Made by a program: the position numbers and the translations under genes. A DNA stretch of 64,000 bases from Bryobacterales bacterium (GTDB lineage: Bacteria; Acidobacteriota; Terriglobia; Bryobacterales; Bryobacteraceae). The stretch covers positions 558,001 through 622,000 of the forward strand of contig JADKID010000038.1 of assembly GCA_016721425.1 (NCBI GenBank), given 5' to 3'. The notes beneath the pieces were generated by a model. The model was not told where the DNA came from and did not search any database. It saw only the letters and a list, made by a program, of their open reading frames with translations. Within the stretch, counting starts at the first letter, position 1, and each line of letters starts with the position of its first letter. Shown piece after piece: positions 17,717 to 28,492 of the stretch.

Positions 17717-18832
17717 ATGCGGACTCTGGTCCTGTTGCTGCTGGCGAGTGTGGCTTCCGGGCAGAGCTCGATGGAGCGGATGCGGGCGCTGATCCGCCAG
17801 GGAGAGATCCCGGGCGCGGTGATGCTGGTGGCGGATCGCGACGGCGTGCGGCAGTTGGAGGCGATCGGGTACGCTGATCCGGCGAACCGGTCGGCGATGC
17901 AGACGGACTCCATCTTCTGGATCGCGTCGATGACGAAGCCGGTGACCGCGGCGGCGATCCTGATGCTGGAGGAAGAGGGCAAGCTCTCGGTGGAAGATCC
18001 GGTGAGCAAGTACATCCCCGAGTTGGGCGGGTTGAAGACCAAGGACGGCGTGGCGGCGACGGTGACGCTGCGGCATCTGCTGACGCACACCTCCGGCATG
18101 GGCGAGGCGACACCGGCCGAGGCGCAGGCGGCGCGCGTGCTGGCGCAGTTGATCCCAGCGTTTGCGAGCAAGCCGCTGGGCTTTGTGCCGGGCAGCAAGT
18201 GGCAGTATTGCCAGTCCGGCATCAACACGCTGGGGCGCATCGTTGAGGTTGTGTCGGGGATGCCGTTCGAGGAGTTCTTGCAGGCTCGGCTCTTCGGGCC
18301 GCTGCAGATGAAGGACACCACGTTCTATCTGCGGGCCGAGCAGATGCCGCGCTATGTGACGCCATCGCAACAGAAAGACGGCAAGCTGGTGGAGGCCGCG
18401 CGGGCCGGGCTGGGCGGCGAGGGGCCGATGTTCCGGGGCCATTATCCGGCGGCGAACGGCGGGCTGCTTTCGACGGCGGGCGACTATGCGCAGTTTGCGC
18501 GGATGCTGCTGAACGGCGGGACGCTAAACGGGCGCAAGTTCCTGACACAGCAATCGGTGACGAAGATGACGACGCTCCAGAGCGGCGATCTGGTCACCGG
18601 CTTCACGCCGGGCAACGGCTGGGGGCTGGGCGTGTGCATCGTGCGCGTGCCGCAGGGCGTGACGGCGATGCTCTCGCCGGGGACATTCGGACATGGCGGC
18701 GCATATGGAACGCAGGCGTGGATCGACCCGGTGAAGGGGCGCGTGTACGTGCTGATGGTGTCGAGATCGAACTTCGCGAACTCCGACGACTCACCGGCGC
18801 GGCTCGCGTTCCAGCAGGCAGCGGCGCAGTAG
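17717..18832 (+). CDS. Serine hydrolase, beta-lactamase/esterase (class C-like) family, secreted
   Basis: 371 residues with a short signal peptide (MRTLVLLLLASVASG). The SxxK motif is SMTK (S71-K74), with the nucleophilic Ser and general-base Lys. The second motif reads YCQSG (Y164), so the common Asn of YxN is replaced by Gln. The third motif is HGG in FGHGGAYGTQAW (about residue 332). RHLLTHTSGMG and GGLLSTAGDYAQFARMLLNGG are typical of EstB-like esterases and penicillin-binding-like serine hydrolases rather than true beta-lactamases. It is probably a periplasmic esterase or peptidase acting on an unknown substrate. It starts six bases after leuS with AAGGGG upstream, so it may be transcribed with it. 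Confidence 0.88.
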   Translation: MRTLVLLLLASVASGQSSMERMRALIRQGEIPGAVMLVADRDGVRQLEAIGYADPANRSAMQTDSIFWIASMTKPVTAAAILMLEEEGKLSVEDPVSKYIPELGGLKTKDGVAATVTLRHLLTHTSGMGEATPAEAQAARVLAQLIPAFASKPLGFVPGSKWQYCQSGINTLGRIVEVVSGMPFEEFLQARLFGPLQMKDTTFYLRAEQMPRYVTPSQQKDGKLVEAARAGLGGEGPMFRGHYPAANGGLLSTAGDYAQFARMLLNGGTLNGRKFLTQQSVTKMTTLQSGDLVTGFTPGNGWGLGVCIVRVPQGVTAMLSPGTFGHGGAYGTQAWIDPVKGRVYVLMVSRSNFANSDDSPARLAFQQAAAQ

Positions 18833-18855
18833 GACGCTTCAGGGTGCGGTGTTGC

Positions 18856-20526
18856 TCACCTCGGAAACGGCGTCGCACCTTCGGGAGCAAACCAGTCGTA
18901 CTCCACGGTAGCGCCCTGAATCCGCCAGCGTCGCGGGGTGGTCGTCTCCATCCAGTCCAAGGGTTCCGCCAGGGGCTGCGGGCGGGCGGCGGCGGCGAGT
19001 GCGCGCTGAACCGCCGAGCGCACTTCAGCCGTGAGTAAACGGGGATCCGCCGAGACAAAAAGAGGCGTGCCGCTGCGGGCCACCAAGTCCAGCCAGCGAG
19101 CCGAAAGGTCCCAGGGGACCTCGGTCGTGATGGGCGCGCAATCGGCATCGGCGCCGAAGAAAGCGTCGTGTTGGGGGGCACGGAAAGCGAGCGTATTGAC
19201 ACCCATCCGGCGAGTGCGGTCGAAGTCGCGGCCGCTGGTGTCATCGCCGATTCTCTGCAACTCGAACAGGCCCGCGCCGAGGTGGCCAAAGGTATTGCAG
19301 CCGATGACCAGTGCCTGGCCGGCGGCCTCGCGAATGAGAGAGTAGAGTGCCAGCGTGACTTCCGCAGTGGTCTTCGAGCGGTCGGCGAAATGCCATCCGG
19401 ACGCCGTGATCTCGGCATTCATAGCGAAGCCCCAGCGGCCCGTCAGATCAAAGCTGCTGAAGTCATGCTTGATCAGTTCATAGCCCCACTCGGCCATGCG
19501 GCGGGTGTCGCGCCGGACGAGCTCCGCCATCTCGGGAACGGTCGGATCGATGGCGACACTGCCGCCCCTGTCCGGGCCGCGCAGGCGGGCGCCCTCGGAG
19601 ACCGCCGCGGTGGTGAACAGCGGGCGGGTCCAAATGCCGGGCCGAACGCCACGGCTCTTCATGTCGGCGGCGAGCTTGGCCATGTCGGGGAAGCGCTCAT
19701 TGCCGCGTTCCCACGGACCCGTCGTCCTGCCGATCGCCCAGCCGTCGTCGATCACCATGAAGGGGCGATTCGGGCCGGACGGGGCCAGCGATCGGAGTGT
19801 TTCCGAATCGTTCAGGATGGCCTCGGCCGAACAGTCTCGACCGTAAGTGTAGTACCAGTTGTTGGCGCCGTAGACGGGCCCCGCGGCCAGTCTCGGCTTT
19901 GGGCAGAGCTGACGGCAGAAGCGTCGCGTCGCCTCGAACGCAGACTCGCCTGGCGTACCCTGCCGCGTGCGGACAAGCGCGGCCTCAAGAATGCGTGGAC
20001 CCAACCGAACCGCTCCGCCGCCGTTCCGTACATCCAGCCAGAGCGAGATGCCCGCCGCATCGGCTTGCCAGAAGGCGAACGCGGAGGCGCCTGTCGCGAC
20101 GCCATAGCCGTGGGTGGCGCGGCCGTCGAAGGCCATGAAGTACCAGGGCAGGACGCGCTCGGCATTCAGCCCGCGCCACTCCAGGTCGCCGTAGCTGCGC
20201 TCCCACTGCTCGTTGAGCACGCGCCAGGCGGGCACCCGCGCGCGCCAGCGGAGGCGAATCCGCAACAGCGGCGCCTCCGCAGCCTCAATCCGGATGGGGA
20301 TCTCTGTCCCGCGAGGCTCGGCCACAACGGCCACGCCTTTTCCGCTCCAACGGCCGCCGGCCAGGGCGAGATTGACCGACTCGCCTTCCAGAAACGCCGT
20401 GACCCCGTCCGGCCGCCGGGCGATATCGACGAATCCTCCGGCGGACGGTCGCAGTGGAGCGGCCAGCGGCAGGACGCCCGCCGAAGTGAGCAGTGAGCGG
20501 CGGGAGATCTCGTGATCCTTCAGCAT
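18856..20526 (-). CDS. Alpha-galactosidase-like glycoside hydrolase (clan GH-D, GH36-like), Tat-exported
   Basis: 556 residues with a twin-arginine signal (ISRRSLLTSAGVLPLAAPL). An N-terminal beta-sandwich leads into a TIM barrel carrying MVIDDGWAIG (the DDGW element of clan GH-D), GIWTRPL, the nucleophile Asp in ELIKHDFSSFD (about D355), and the acid/base in RIGDDTSGRD (about residue 428). These match GH27/GH36/GH31-related galactosidases with retaining chemistry. The remaining C-terminal beta domain is short. The substrate could be alpha-galactosides, but relatives in this group also act on other alpha-hexosides. It is co-directional with the GH172 gene, whose stop lies six bases upstream of this start, so they form a two-gene unit. 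Confidence 0.82.
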   Translation of the reverse strand: MLKDHEISRRSLLTSAGVLPLAAPLRPSAGGFVDIARRPDGVTAFLEGESVNLALAGGRWSGKGVAVVAEPRGTEIPIRIEAAEAPLLRIRLRWRARVPAWRVLNEQWERSYGDLEWRGLNAERVLPWYFMAFDGRATHGYGVATGASAFAFWQADAAGISLWLDVRNGGGAVRLGPRILEAALVRTRQGTPGESAFEATRRFCRQLCPKPRLAAGPVYGANNWYYTYGRDCSAEAILNDSETLRSLAPSGPNRPFMVIDDGWAIGRTTGPWERGNERFPDMAKLAADMKSRGVRPGIWTRPLFTTAAVSEGARLRGPDRGGSVAIDPTVPEMAELVRRDTRRMAEWGYELIKHDFSSFDLTGRWGFAMNAEITASGWHFADRSKTTAEVTLALYSLIREAAGQALVIGCNTFGHLGAGLFELQRIGDDTSGRDFDRTRRMGVNTLAFRAPQHDAFFGADADCAPITTEVPWDLSARWLDLVARSGTPLFVSADPRLLTAEVRSAVQRALAAAARPQPLAEPLDWMETTTPRRWRIQGATVEYDWFAPEGATPFPR

Positions 20527-20532
20527 GTGGTG

Positions 20533-21729
20533 CTACTTCAGCCCTTCGGTGCGTAGGGCGACGGGCGCCAGCGCGGGCAGGCCGTTCTCGGGCTTGTCGA
20601 GGTAGAAGAGCGCGACGGCGGACCAATCGTCACGGCGATAGGCGTTAACCCAGGCGTCGCCGGGCGCTTTCAAGGATTCCAACTGGACGGTTTCGGCGGC
20701 TTCGTTGAGCTTGGTGAACTTACCGTTTTGATCTACGCTGACGGGGCGCATGGCGACGCCGCGTTTCTGCATGGCGGTCATCTTGTCCTTGGGGTCGCCG
20801 CCGATCTGCTGCATGGTGACGCGCAGTTCCTTGTGGAAGTAGACGGGATCGGGGATGTGGTAGCGGTAGAAGGCGTACTGGCCGGCCTTGGCGTCGGAGA
20901 CCAGGCTGCCCTGATAACGCTGATGGTAGACGCCCTGGCCCCAGCCGGTGCCGATGTAGTCCTCCGTGCCGGTGCCGATGATCGTCGGCAGATCCTTGTC
21001 GCCATCGACGTACATCTTCACCTCGCCCTCGCCCCACCAGCCGGTGTTGTCGGGATGGGTGATGACGCCGACGTGGACTCCGAGGAAGCGCCCCTCGCCC
21101 TGGACGTGGGGGAGCAGTTCGAAGTCGCGGCCGAGCGTGGTCCAGCGCTCGCGATGCCACGATGCGTGGAAGTAGAGCGAGTCCGCATCGGGCTTGTCGA
21201 GGGCGAGCGTGTCGATGTCGTAGAAGAAGAGCGGGATGTGGCGGGCGCTCTCGTTGGTGACCGTGACGCGCGCGCCGGTGCGGAACGGCATGGGGATGTA
21301 GCAATTGAACGAGCGGCCCTCGGGGTCGGAGAAGAGCTCGTTTTCGAAGGCGACCGGGCGGCCGAGAATCGCGCCGAAGAAGTCGCCGGCGGGGACGGAG
21401 ACGGCGGGCGTAGGGCGGCCGTCCCAGTAGATGTCGAGACGCATGGAGCGCAGCATTTCGGGATCGCGGTCGCGCACGGTGAACCAGATGCGGCGAATCT
21501 CGCCGGCGCCTTTCACGTCGAGCAGGGTTTTGGTTTCGCCGGCGGCGATGGCGTCGAAGGCGTGTCCCTTGGCGCCGCGATTTTCAGCGCCGCCCGCACC
21601 TTTGGCGGCGGTGGGGTTTTCGAAGGACGACCAGCGGGTGTGAGCGCCGGGGCGGCGCCTGGCGAGGGTGGGGTCGGCGGCGGGGAGGAGGGTGGCGGTC
21701 AGTACGAGTAGCAGTGCGCGGTGGGCCAT
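20533..21729 (-). CDS. GH172 / DUF2961 family glycoside hydrolase, secreted
   Basis: 398 residues with a signal peptide (MAHRALLLVLTATLLPAA). The family pattern is strong: TRWSSFENPTAAKGAGG near the N-terminus, GAGEIRRIWFTV, PVGDFF-like VPAGDFFGAILGR, FNCYIPMPFRTGARV, FFYDIDTL, GEGEVKMYVDGD and TGTEDYIGTGWGQG. Two jelly-roll domains form the fold, and known GH172 members act on fructose or arabinofuranose linkages, for example arabinan-type polymers and difructose anhydride. It is upstream of, and probably co-transcribed with, the GH36-like gene. The 5' end overlaps the start region of a small divergent membrane-protein gene only if that gene uses its far-upstream start, which is unlikely. 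Confidence 0.88.
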   Translation of the reverse strand: MAHRALLLVLTATLLPAADPTLARRRPGAHTRWSSFENPTAAKGAGGAENRGAKGHAFDAIAAGETKTLLDVKGAGEIRRIWFTVRDRDPEMLRSMRLDIYWDGRPTPAVSVPAGDFFGAILGRPVAFENELFSDPEGRSFNCYIPMPFRTGARVTVTNESARHIPLFFYDIDTLALDKPDADSLYFHASWHRERWTTLGRDFELLPHVQGEGRFLGVHVGVITHPDNTGWWGEGEVKMYVDGDKDLPTIIGTGTEDYIGTGWGQGVYHQRYQGSLVSDAKAGQYAFYRYHIPDPVYFHKELRVTMQQIGGDPKDKMTAMQKRGVAMRPVSVDQNGKFTKLNEAAETVQLESLKAPGDAWVNAYRRDDWSAVALFYLDKPENGLPALAPVALRTEGLK

Positions 21730-21786
21730 GGGGAGATGCTATCGCGAAACGAATGCTCTGATAAAATCCTCGTCGGGAGAAAGCGC

Positions 21787-22119
21787 GTGAGATTCTCTGA
21801 GGGCGCGATCCGCTTCTGGCTACTTCTGGTGACAGTGCTGATGATGCTCGCGAGCATCCCTCGACTGGCCGGCCTCCCCTTGCAGGATGTGTTCCCCCAT
21901 GACACCGGTCCCTGGATGCTCGCCGGATTGTCGGTTGTGACTGTGCACTTGCTGGTGGGTATAGCCGTTTGCTGGATTGCCTTCTATTCCCATCTATGGA
22001 AGACCGGTGTTACTTTTCGAAATGAACGTTGGGTCTGGGGTTTCGCGCTGCTGAGCCTCCCTTTCGGGCTGCTGCTCTACTACTTCTTGATCTACAGGAA
22101 TCGCGGTAGGCAAGTGTAG
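21787..22119 (+). CDS. Small hypothetical membrane protein, three predicted helices
   Basis: 110 residues from a GTG at 21787 with GGGAGAAA about six bases upstream; an in-frame start at 21721 would run into the divergent gene and is not favoured. Three hydrophobic helices can be seen: about residues 10-30 (FWLLLVTVLMMLAS), 44-68 (GPWMLAGLSVVTVHLLVGIAV) and 83-102 (WGFALLSLPFGLLLYYFLIY), with a basic C-terminus. The last segment resembles cardiolipin-synthase-type PLDc_N helices, but that is a weak resemblance. Function is not recognised. TAAAAT at 21757 could serve as its -10 element. Confidence 0.6.
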   Translation: MRFSEGAIRFWLLLVTVLMMLASIPRLAGLPLQDVFPHDTGPWMLAGLSVVTVHLLVGIAVCWIAFYSHLWKTGVTFRNERWVWGFALLSLPFGLLLYYFLIYRNRGRQV

Positions 22120-22143
22120 CCGAGCGAGTTCGGGGGAGCGTCA

Positions 22144-22401
22144 TCACTGGCCCGCGCCGGCAGCTCTTTCGTCAAGTGCGGCCACGGCCTCCTCCGCGCT
22201 GCGGTAGGGGCCGTGTACTCTGCCTGCTTTCAGGTCCGCCATCCCCTCCGCGACGTGGCGATCGATCAGCGACTTGGGGATGAGAGTATTCACGCCACCG
22301 CGCCCGATTCCGGCCTCTAGGGTCCCTACCGGTTGGGGCCGGTGGACCTGGAACTTGGCTTTGACTCGCACGATGGGTTTGGAGTTCGGATGAGTTCGCA
22401 T
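22144..22401 (-). CDS. Small hypothetical protein, antitoxin-like C-terminus
   Basis: 85 residues. The last 40 (DRHVAEGMADLKAGRVHGPY, then RSAEEAVAALDER) follow a pattern seen in small antitoxins paired with RelE/ParE toxins: a helix followed by GRVxGPYxxxEEAxAxL. No toxin-like gene adjoins it; the neighbours are a membrane protein and tryptophanase. The N-terminal half is basic with Pro and may be disordered. It could be an orphan antitoxin or an unrelated small protein. Its stop codon lies 25 bases from the end of the convergent membrane-protein gene. Confidence 0.5.
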   Translation of the reverse strand: MRTHPNSKPIVRVKAKFQVHRPQPVGTLEAGIGRGGVNTLIPKSLIDRHVAEGMADLKAGRVHGPYRSAEEAVAALDERAAGAGQ

Positions 22402-22435
22402 AGTGTCAGGACGGTCCAGTGCCGTGCGCCAAACG

Positions 22436-23782
22436 CTACAGCGGCCGGAACCGGCACGAAAAGTGCCGTAGGAACTCCGGCTGCTCAGTGATCACGTAGC
22501 CGCGCAACTCGCTCTTGCGCGCCTCAATCTCCAGGATCGCCTCCACCACATAGTCAATGTGGCTCTGTGTGTACACCCGCCGCGGAATCGCCAGCCGCAG
22601 CAGTTCGTTGCGGGCGTGCTCGCCGAACATCACGGAGCCGATCTCCACACTACGGATGCCGGCGTGGCGGTACAACTCAACCGCCAGCGACTGGGCGGGG
22701 AACTCGTGCTTGGGAATATGCGGCAGGAAACGGCCGGCGTCGATATAGATGGCGTGGCCGCCGGGGGGCTCGACGATCGGCACTCCGTGGTCGGCGATGT
22801 GGCGTCCGAGGTAGCGTGTGGAGGCGATGCGGTATTCGAGATAGTCGGGGTCGAGGATCTCTTCCAGGCCGATGGCGATGGCTTCCAGGTCACGGCCGGC
22901 GAGGCCGCCATACGTCGGGAAGCCTTCGGTGAGGATGAGAAGATTCTTCTCCTGCTGTGCCAGCGCAGGGTCATTCGTGCAGAGCAGGCCGCCGATGTTG
23001 GCGAAGGCGTCCTTTTTCGCGGAGAAGGTGCAGCCGTCGGCGAAGGAGAACATTCTGCGGGCGATGCGCTTGGGCGACCAGTTCTGATAGCCGGGCTCGC
23101 GCTCGCGGATGAACCAGGCGTTTTCGGCGAAGCGGCAGCAATCGAGATAGAAGGGGATCTGGTGGCGGCGGGCCACGGCGCTGACGGCTTCGATGTTGGC
23201 CATGGAGACGGGCTGGCCGCCGCCGGAGTTGTTGGTGACGGTGAGCATGATGAGCGGGATGCGCTCGCGGCCGTGCTCGGCGATGAGGCGCTCCAGAGCG
23301 TCGACATCCATACCGCCTTTGAACGGCCCTTGGGATTGGGTGTCGGCGCTTTCGGCGAGGGGGAGGTCCAGCGCTTTGGCTCCGGTGAATTCGACGTTGG
23401 CGCGGGTGGTGTCGAAGTGGGTGTTGTTGGGGACGACGTCGCCGGGCTTGCAGAGGCAGGTGAAGAGGATGCGCTCGGCGGCGCGGCCCTGGTGGGTAGG
23501 GATGACGTGGCGGAAGGCGGTGAGATCTTCAACGGCGGTCTTCAGGCGGAAGTAGCTGCGGCTGCCGGCGTAGCTTTCGTCGCCACGCATCATGGCGGCC
23601 CACTGCTCGGTGGACATGGCCGAGGTGCCGGAGTCCGTGAGGAGATCGATCAGGATGTTGTCGGCGTCGATGAGGAAGAGGTTGTAGCCGGCTTTTTCGA
23701 GGAAAGCGGCGCGCTCGCCGGGCGTGGTTTTGCGGAGCGGTTCGACGCTCTTGATGCGGAAGGGCTCAATGATGGTCTGCAT
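22436..23782 (-). CDS. tnaA: Tryptophanase (beta-eliminating lyase family)
   Basis: 448 residues from the ATG at 23782. Family landmarks are LTDSGTSAMSTEQWAAMMRGDE, YAGSRSYFRLK, IPTHQGRAAE, FDTTRANVE, TVTNNSGGGQPVSMAN, the PLP-binding Lys in SAKKDA (K257), EGFPTYGGLAGRD and HIPKHEFPAQSLAVELY. Tyrosine phenol-lyase has Arg in its RSMERG segment, where this protein has VEIGS as in tryptophanase, so cleavage of tryptophan to indole, pyruvate and ammonia is favoured. No permease gene (tnaB/mtr) adjoins. An in-frame ATG at 23917 would add 45 residues with no family counterpart and is treated as leader. The leader carries a perfect 10-bp inverted repeat. Confidence 0.88.
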   Translation of the reverse strand: MQTIIEPFRIKSVEPLRKTTPGERAAFLEKAGYNLFLIDADNILIDLLTDSGTSAMSTEQWAAMMRGDESYAGSRSYFRLKTAVEDLTAFRHVIPTHQGRAAERILFTCLCKPGDVVPNNTHFDTTRANVEFTGAKALDLPLAESADTQSQGPFKGGMDVDALERLIAEHGRERIPLIMLTVTNNSGGGQPVSMANIEAVSAVARRHQIPFYLDCCRFAENAWFIREREPGYQNWSPKRIARRMFSFADGCTFSAKKDAFANIGGLLCTNDPALAQQEKNLLILTEGFPTYGGLAGRDLEAIAIGLEEILDPDYLEYRIASTRYLGRHIADHGVPIVEPPGGHAIYIDAGRFLPHIPKHEFPAQSLAVELYRHAGIRSVEIGSVMFGEHARNELLRLAIPRRVYTQSHIDYVVEAILEIEARKSELRGYVITEQPEFLRHFSCRFRPL

Positions 23783-23824
23783 GGTTTGCCGACCACAAGT
23801 GTATCGCCGTGCGGAATAAGAAGA

Positions 23825-23863
23825 GGCGGCTGCCGGTGCAAAGGAAAGGAGTTGGCAGCCGCC
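23825..23863 (-). promoter_or_regulatory. Perfect 10-bp stem-loop in the tryptophanase leader
   Basis: GGCGGCTGCC at 23825-23834 and GGCAGCCGCC at 23854-23863 form a perfect stem with a 19-base loop. Read on the minus strand, the stem ends in the pyrimidine-rich stretch TCTTCTTATT about 43 bases before the tnaA start. It could be an attenuator or mRNA-stabilising hairpin. A weaker 5-bp hairpin (CGCCG/CGGCG, 23887-23903) lies upstream in the same leader. No Trp-containing leader peptide of the E. coli TnaC type was found. Confidence 0.4.
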
Positions 23864-23984
23864 GTTTAGAGGAAGGAGTAGGACACCGCCGAGTAAACCG
23901 GCGCCCTTTTGGCTCATCGTCTCTCTTCAACTAATCAGACGGCGGCCGGTGGGGTTGGGTTTCCGGCGGGTAGACTGGAGAGTG

Positions 23985-25820
23985 ATGAAGCTCGTTTCCC
24001 TTTTGCTACTGCTGGCCTGCTCGCTTTCGGCGCAGGGTCTTGATTACGTTCTGGCGAACTATACGAAGTTTGAGTTCCGGGTGCCGATGCGCGACGGCAA
24101 GCGGCTGTTCACTTCGGTGTATGCGCCGAAGGACCACTCGAAGACGTATCCGTTCCTGATGCAGCGCACGCCGTATAGCTGCGGCCCTTACGGCATCGAG
24201 AACTACAGGTCCAGCCTGGGGCAGGGCGAGGCGTACGTGCGCGAGGGCTACATCTTTGTGTGCCAGGACGTGCGCGGGCGGTATGAGAGCGAGGGGAAGT
24301 TCATTGAGATGACGCCGCATGGCGGCGCGGTGAGCGAGAGCACCGATACCTACGACACGGTGGAGTGGCTGCTGAAGAACGTGCCGAACAACAACGGCAA
24401 GGCTGGCATCGCCGGCACGTCGTACCCGGGGTTCTTTGCGGCGGCCTCGATTCCGGGGGCGCATCCGGCGCTGGTGGCGGTGTCGCCGCAGGCGCCGATG
24501 ATCGACCTGTTTCGCGGCGATGACTCGTTCCACAACGGTGCGTTCATGCTGGCGGCGAATTTCGGGTTCTACCGTTTCTTCAATGAGCACAAGGAGCCGC
24601 AGCGTCCGGAGCGCGAGCGCTCCACGGGGTTTGAATACGGCACACCAGATCACTACGACTTTTTCCTGCGGCTCGGTCCGCTGGCAAACGCCGACGAGAA
24701 GTATTTCAAGTTTCAGAACCGGTACTGGAGCGCGAACACGCAGCACACGTCGTATGACGAGTTCTGGCGGGCGCGCAGTCTGGAGCCGCATATCAAGGAC
24801 GCCACGCCCGCGCTGCTGATTGTGGGCGGATGGTTTGATGCCGAAGACTTGCAGGGGCCGCTGCGGTTGTACCGCGCCGCCGCTGCCATCGGGGGGCCGG
24901 CGCCGGTGACCGTGGTGATGGGGCCGTGGACGCACGGCGGCTGGAATCGTGGGGAAGGCTCGGCGCTGGGGCCGGTGAAGTTTGACGGGAAGACCGGCGA
25001 GTATTTCCGCGACAAGATCCAGTTTCCGTTCTTTCAGGCGTTGTTGAAGGGCAAGGGCGAGTGGAAGCCGCCTGCCGCGTGGATGTTTGAGACGGGGCGG
25101 AATGAGTGGCGGACCTTTGCCACGTGGCCGCCGAAGGAGAGCGAGAAGAAGACGCTCTATTTTCATGCCGGCGGGAAGCTGGCCTTTGCTCCGCCGGCGG
25201 AAGCCGAGGGCTTCGACACGTATGTCGCCGACCCGGCCAAACCCGTGCCGTTCACGAGTTTCGTTGCCAGCGGTGTGCCGCAGGTGTACATGGTGGACGA
25301 TCAGCGGCACGCCTCCGTGCGGCCGGATGTACTCACGTTCCAGACGGAGCCGCTGGAAGATCAGGTGACCATCGGCGGGCCGCTGCTGGCCAAGCTGTTC
25401 GCTTCAACGTCGGGCACGGATTCCGATTGGGTGGTGAAGCTGATCGACGTGTATCCGGGCGACGCGCCGGACCCCACGCCGAATCCGCAGAATCTACGGA
25501 TGGGCGGATATCAGCAGTTGGTGCGCGGCGACCCGTTTCGCGGGCGGTTCTGGAAGTCGATGGAGAAGCCAGAGGCGCTACCGGCGGGGCAGTTTGTGAA
25601 GATCGAGTATGCGCTACCGGACGTGCTGCATACGTTCAAGCGCGGACACCGGATTATGGTGCAGGTGCAGAGCTCGTGGTTTCCGCTGACGGACCGGAAT
25701 CCGCAAAAGTTCGTGGCGAATATACCCGATGCGAAGCCGGAAGATTTTGTTCCGGCCACGCAGCGGATTGGGCGTTCGAAGGCGATGCCCAGCGGAGTGG
25801 AGGTGATCGTACTCCGCTGA
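23985..25820 (+). CDS. CocE/NonD family alpha/beta hydrolase (X-Pro dipeptidyl-peptidase S15-like), secreted
   Basis: 611 residues from the ATG at 23985 (GGAG just upstream), with a signal peptide (MKLVSLLLLLACSLSAQG). The mature part begins VPMRDGKRLFTSVYAPK, as in alpha-amino acid ester hydrolases and cocaine-esterase relatives. The nucleophile is the Ser in GTSYPG (S146); the acid is probably the Asp in GGWFDAED (about residue 290) and the base the His in GPWTHGGW (about residue 317). A C-terminal jelly-roll (from about residue 430) ends with VQVQSSWFPLTDRNPQ. It probably hydrolyses an acylated amino acid or dipeptide ester in the periplasm. Substrate is unknown. It is divergent from tnaA across a 202-base gap. 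Confidence 0.9.
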   Translation: MKLVSLLLLLACSLSAQGLDYVLANYTKFEFRVPMRDGKRLFTSVYAPKDHSKTYPFLMQRTPYSCGPYGIENYRSSLGQGEAYVREGYIFVCQDVRGRYESEGKFIEMTPHGGAVSESTDTYDTVEWLLKNVPNNNGKAGIAGTSYPGFFAAASIPGAHPALVAVSPQAPMIDLFRGDDSFHNGAFMLAANFGFYRFFNEHKEPQRPERERSTGFEYGTPDHYDFFLRLGPLANADEKYFKFQNRYWSANTQHTSYDEFWRARSLEPHIKDATPALLIVGGWFDAEDLQGPLRLYRAAAAIGGPAPVTVVMGPWTHGGWNRGEGSALGPVKFDGKTGEYFRDKIQFPFFQALLKGKGEWKPPAAWMFETGRNEWRTFATWPPKESEKKTLYFHAGGKLAFAPPAEAEGFDTYVADPAKPVPFTSFVASGVPQVYMVDDQRHASVRPDVLTFQTEPLEDQVTIGGPLLAKLFASTSGTDSDWVVKLIDVYPGDAPDPTPNPQNLRMGGYQQLVRGDPFRGRFWKSMEKPEALPAGQFVKIEYALPDVLHTFKRGHRIMVQVQSSWFPLTDRNPQKFVANIPDAKPEDFVPATQRIGRSKAMPSGVEVIVLR

Positions 25821-25828
25821 GCTTGCCG

Positions 25829-28417
<2,589 letters not shown>

Positions 28418-28450
28418 ATAGATGCTATTTGTAACGCAGATTGGCCGAGG

Positions 28451-28474
28451 GATGTTACCGGGCGCGATGTTACC
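28451..28474. repeat. Two direct copies of GATGTTACC between divergent protease genes
   Basis: GATGTTACC occurs at 28451-28459 and again at 28466-28474, 15 bases apart start to start; the inverse core GTAAC is at 28431. All lie in the 75-base gap between the metalloprotease and M28 peptidase starts, so a shared regulator site is possible, but chance cannot be excluded with so short a repeat. Confidence 0.25.
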
Positions 28475-28492
28475 ATGTTGAATTCTGCTGCC

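Noticed and set aside
15122..18442. A 1106-codon open frame on the minus strand opposite leuS and the serine hydrolase gene
   Set aside because: It is antisense to leuS, which has intact class I motifs. The translation is rich in Arg, His and Leu with no domain, as expected for a high-GC shadow frame.
22559..23869. A 436-codon open frame on the plus strand opposite tryptophanase
   Set aside because: It is Gly/Ala/Glu-rich with no family pattern, and the opposite strand encodes a clear tryptophanase.
23783..23917. 45-residue N-terminal extension of tryptophanase as real coding
   Set aside because: It has no counterpart in the family and includes the stem-loop; treated as leader, although protein sequencing could change this.
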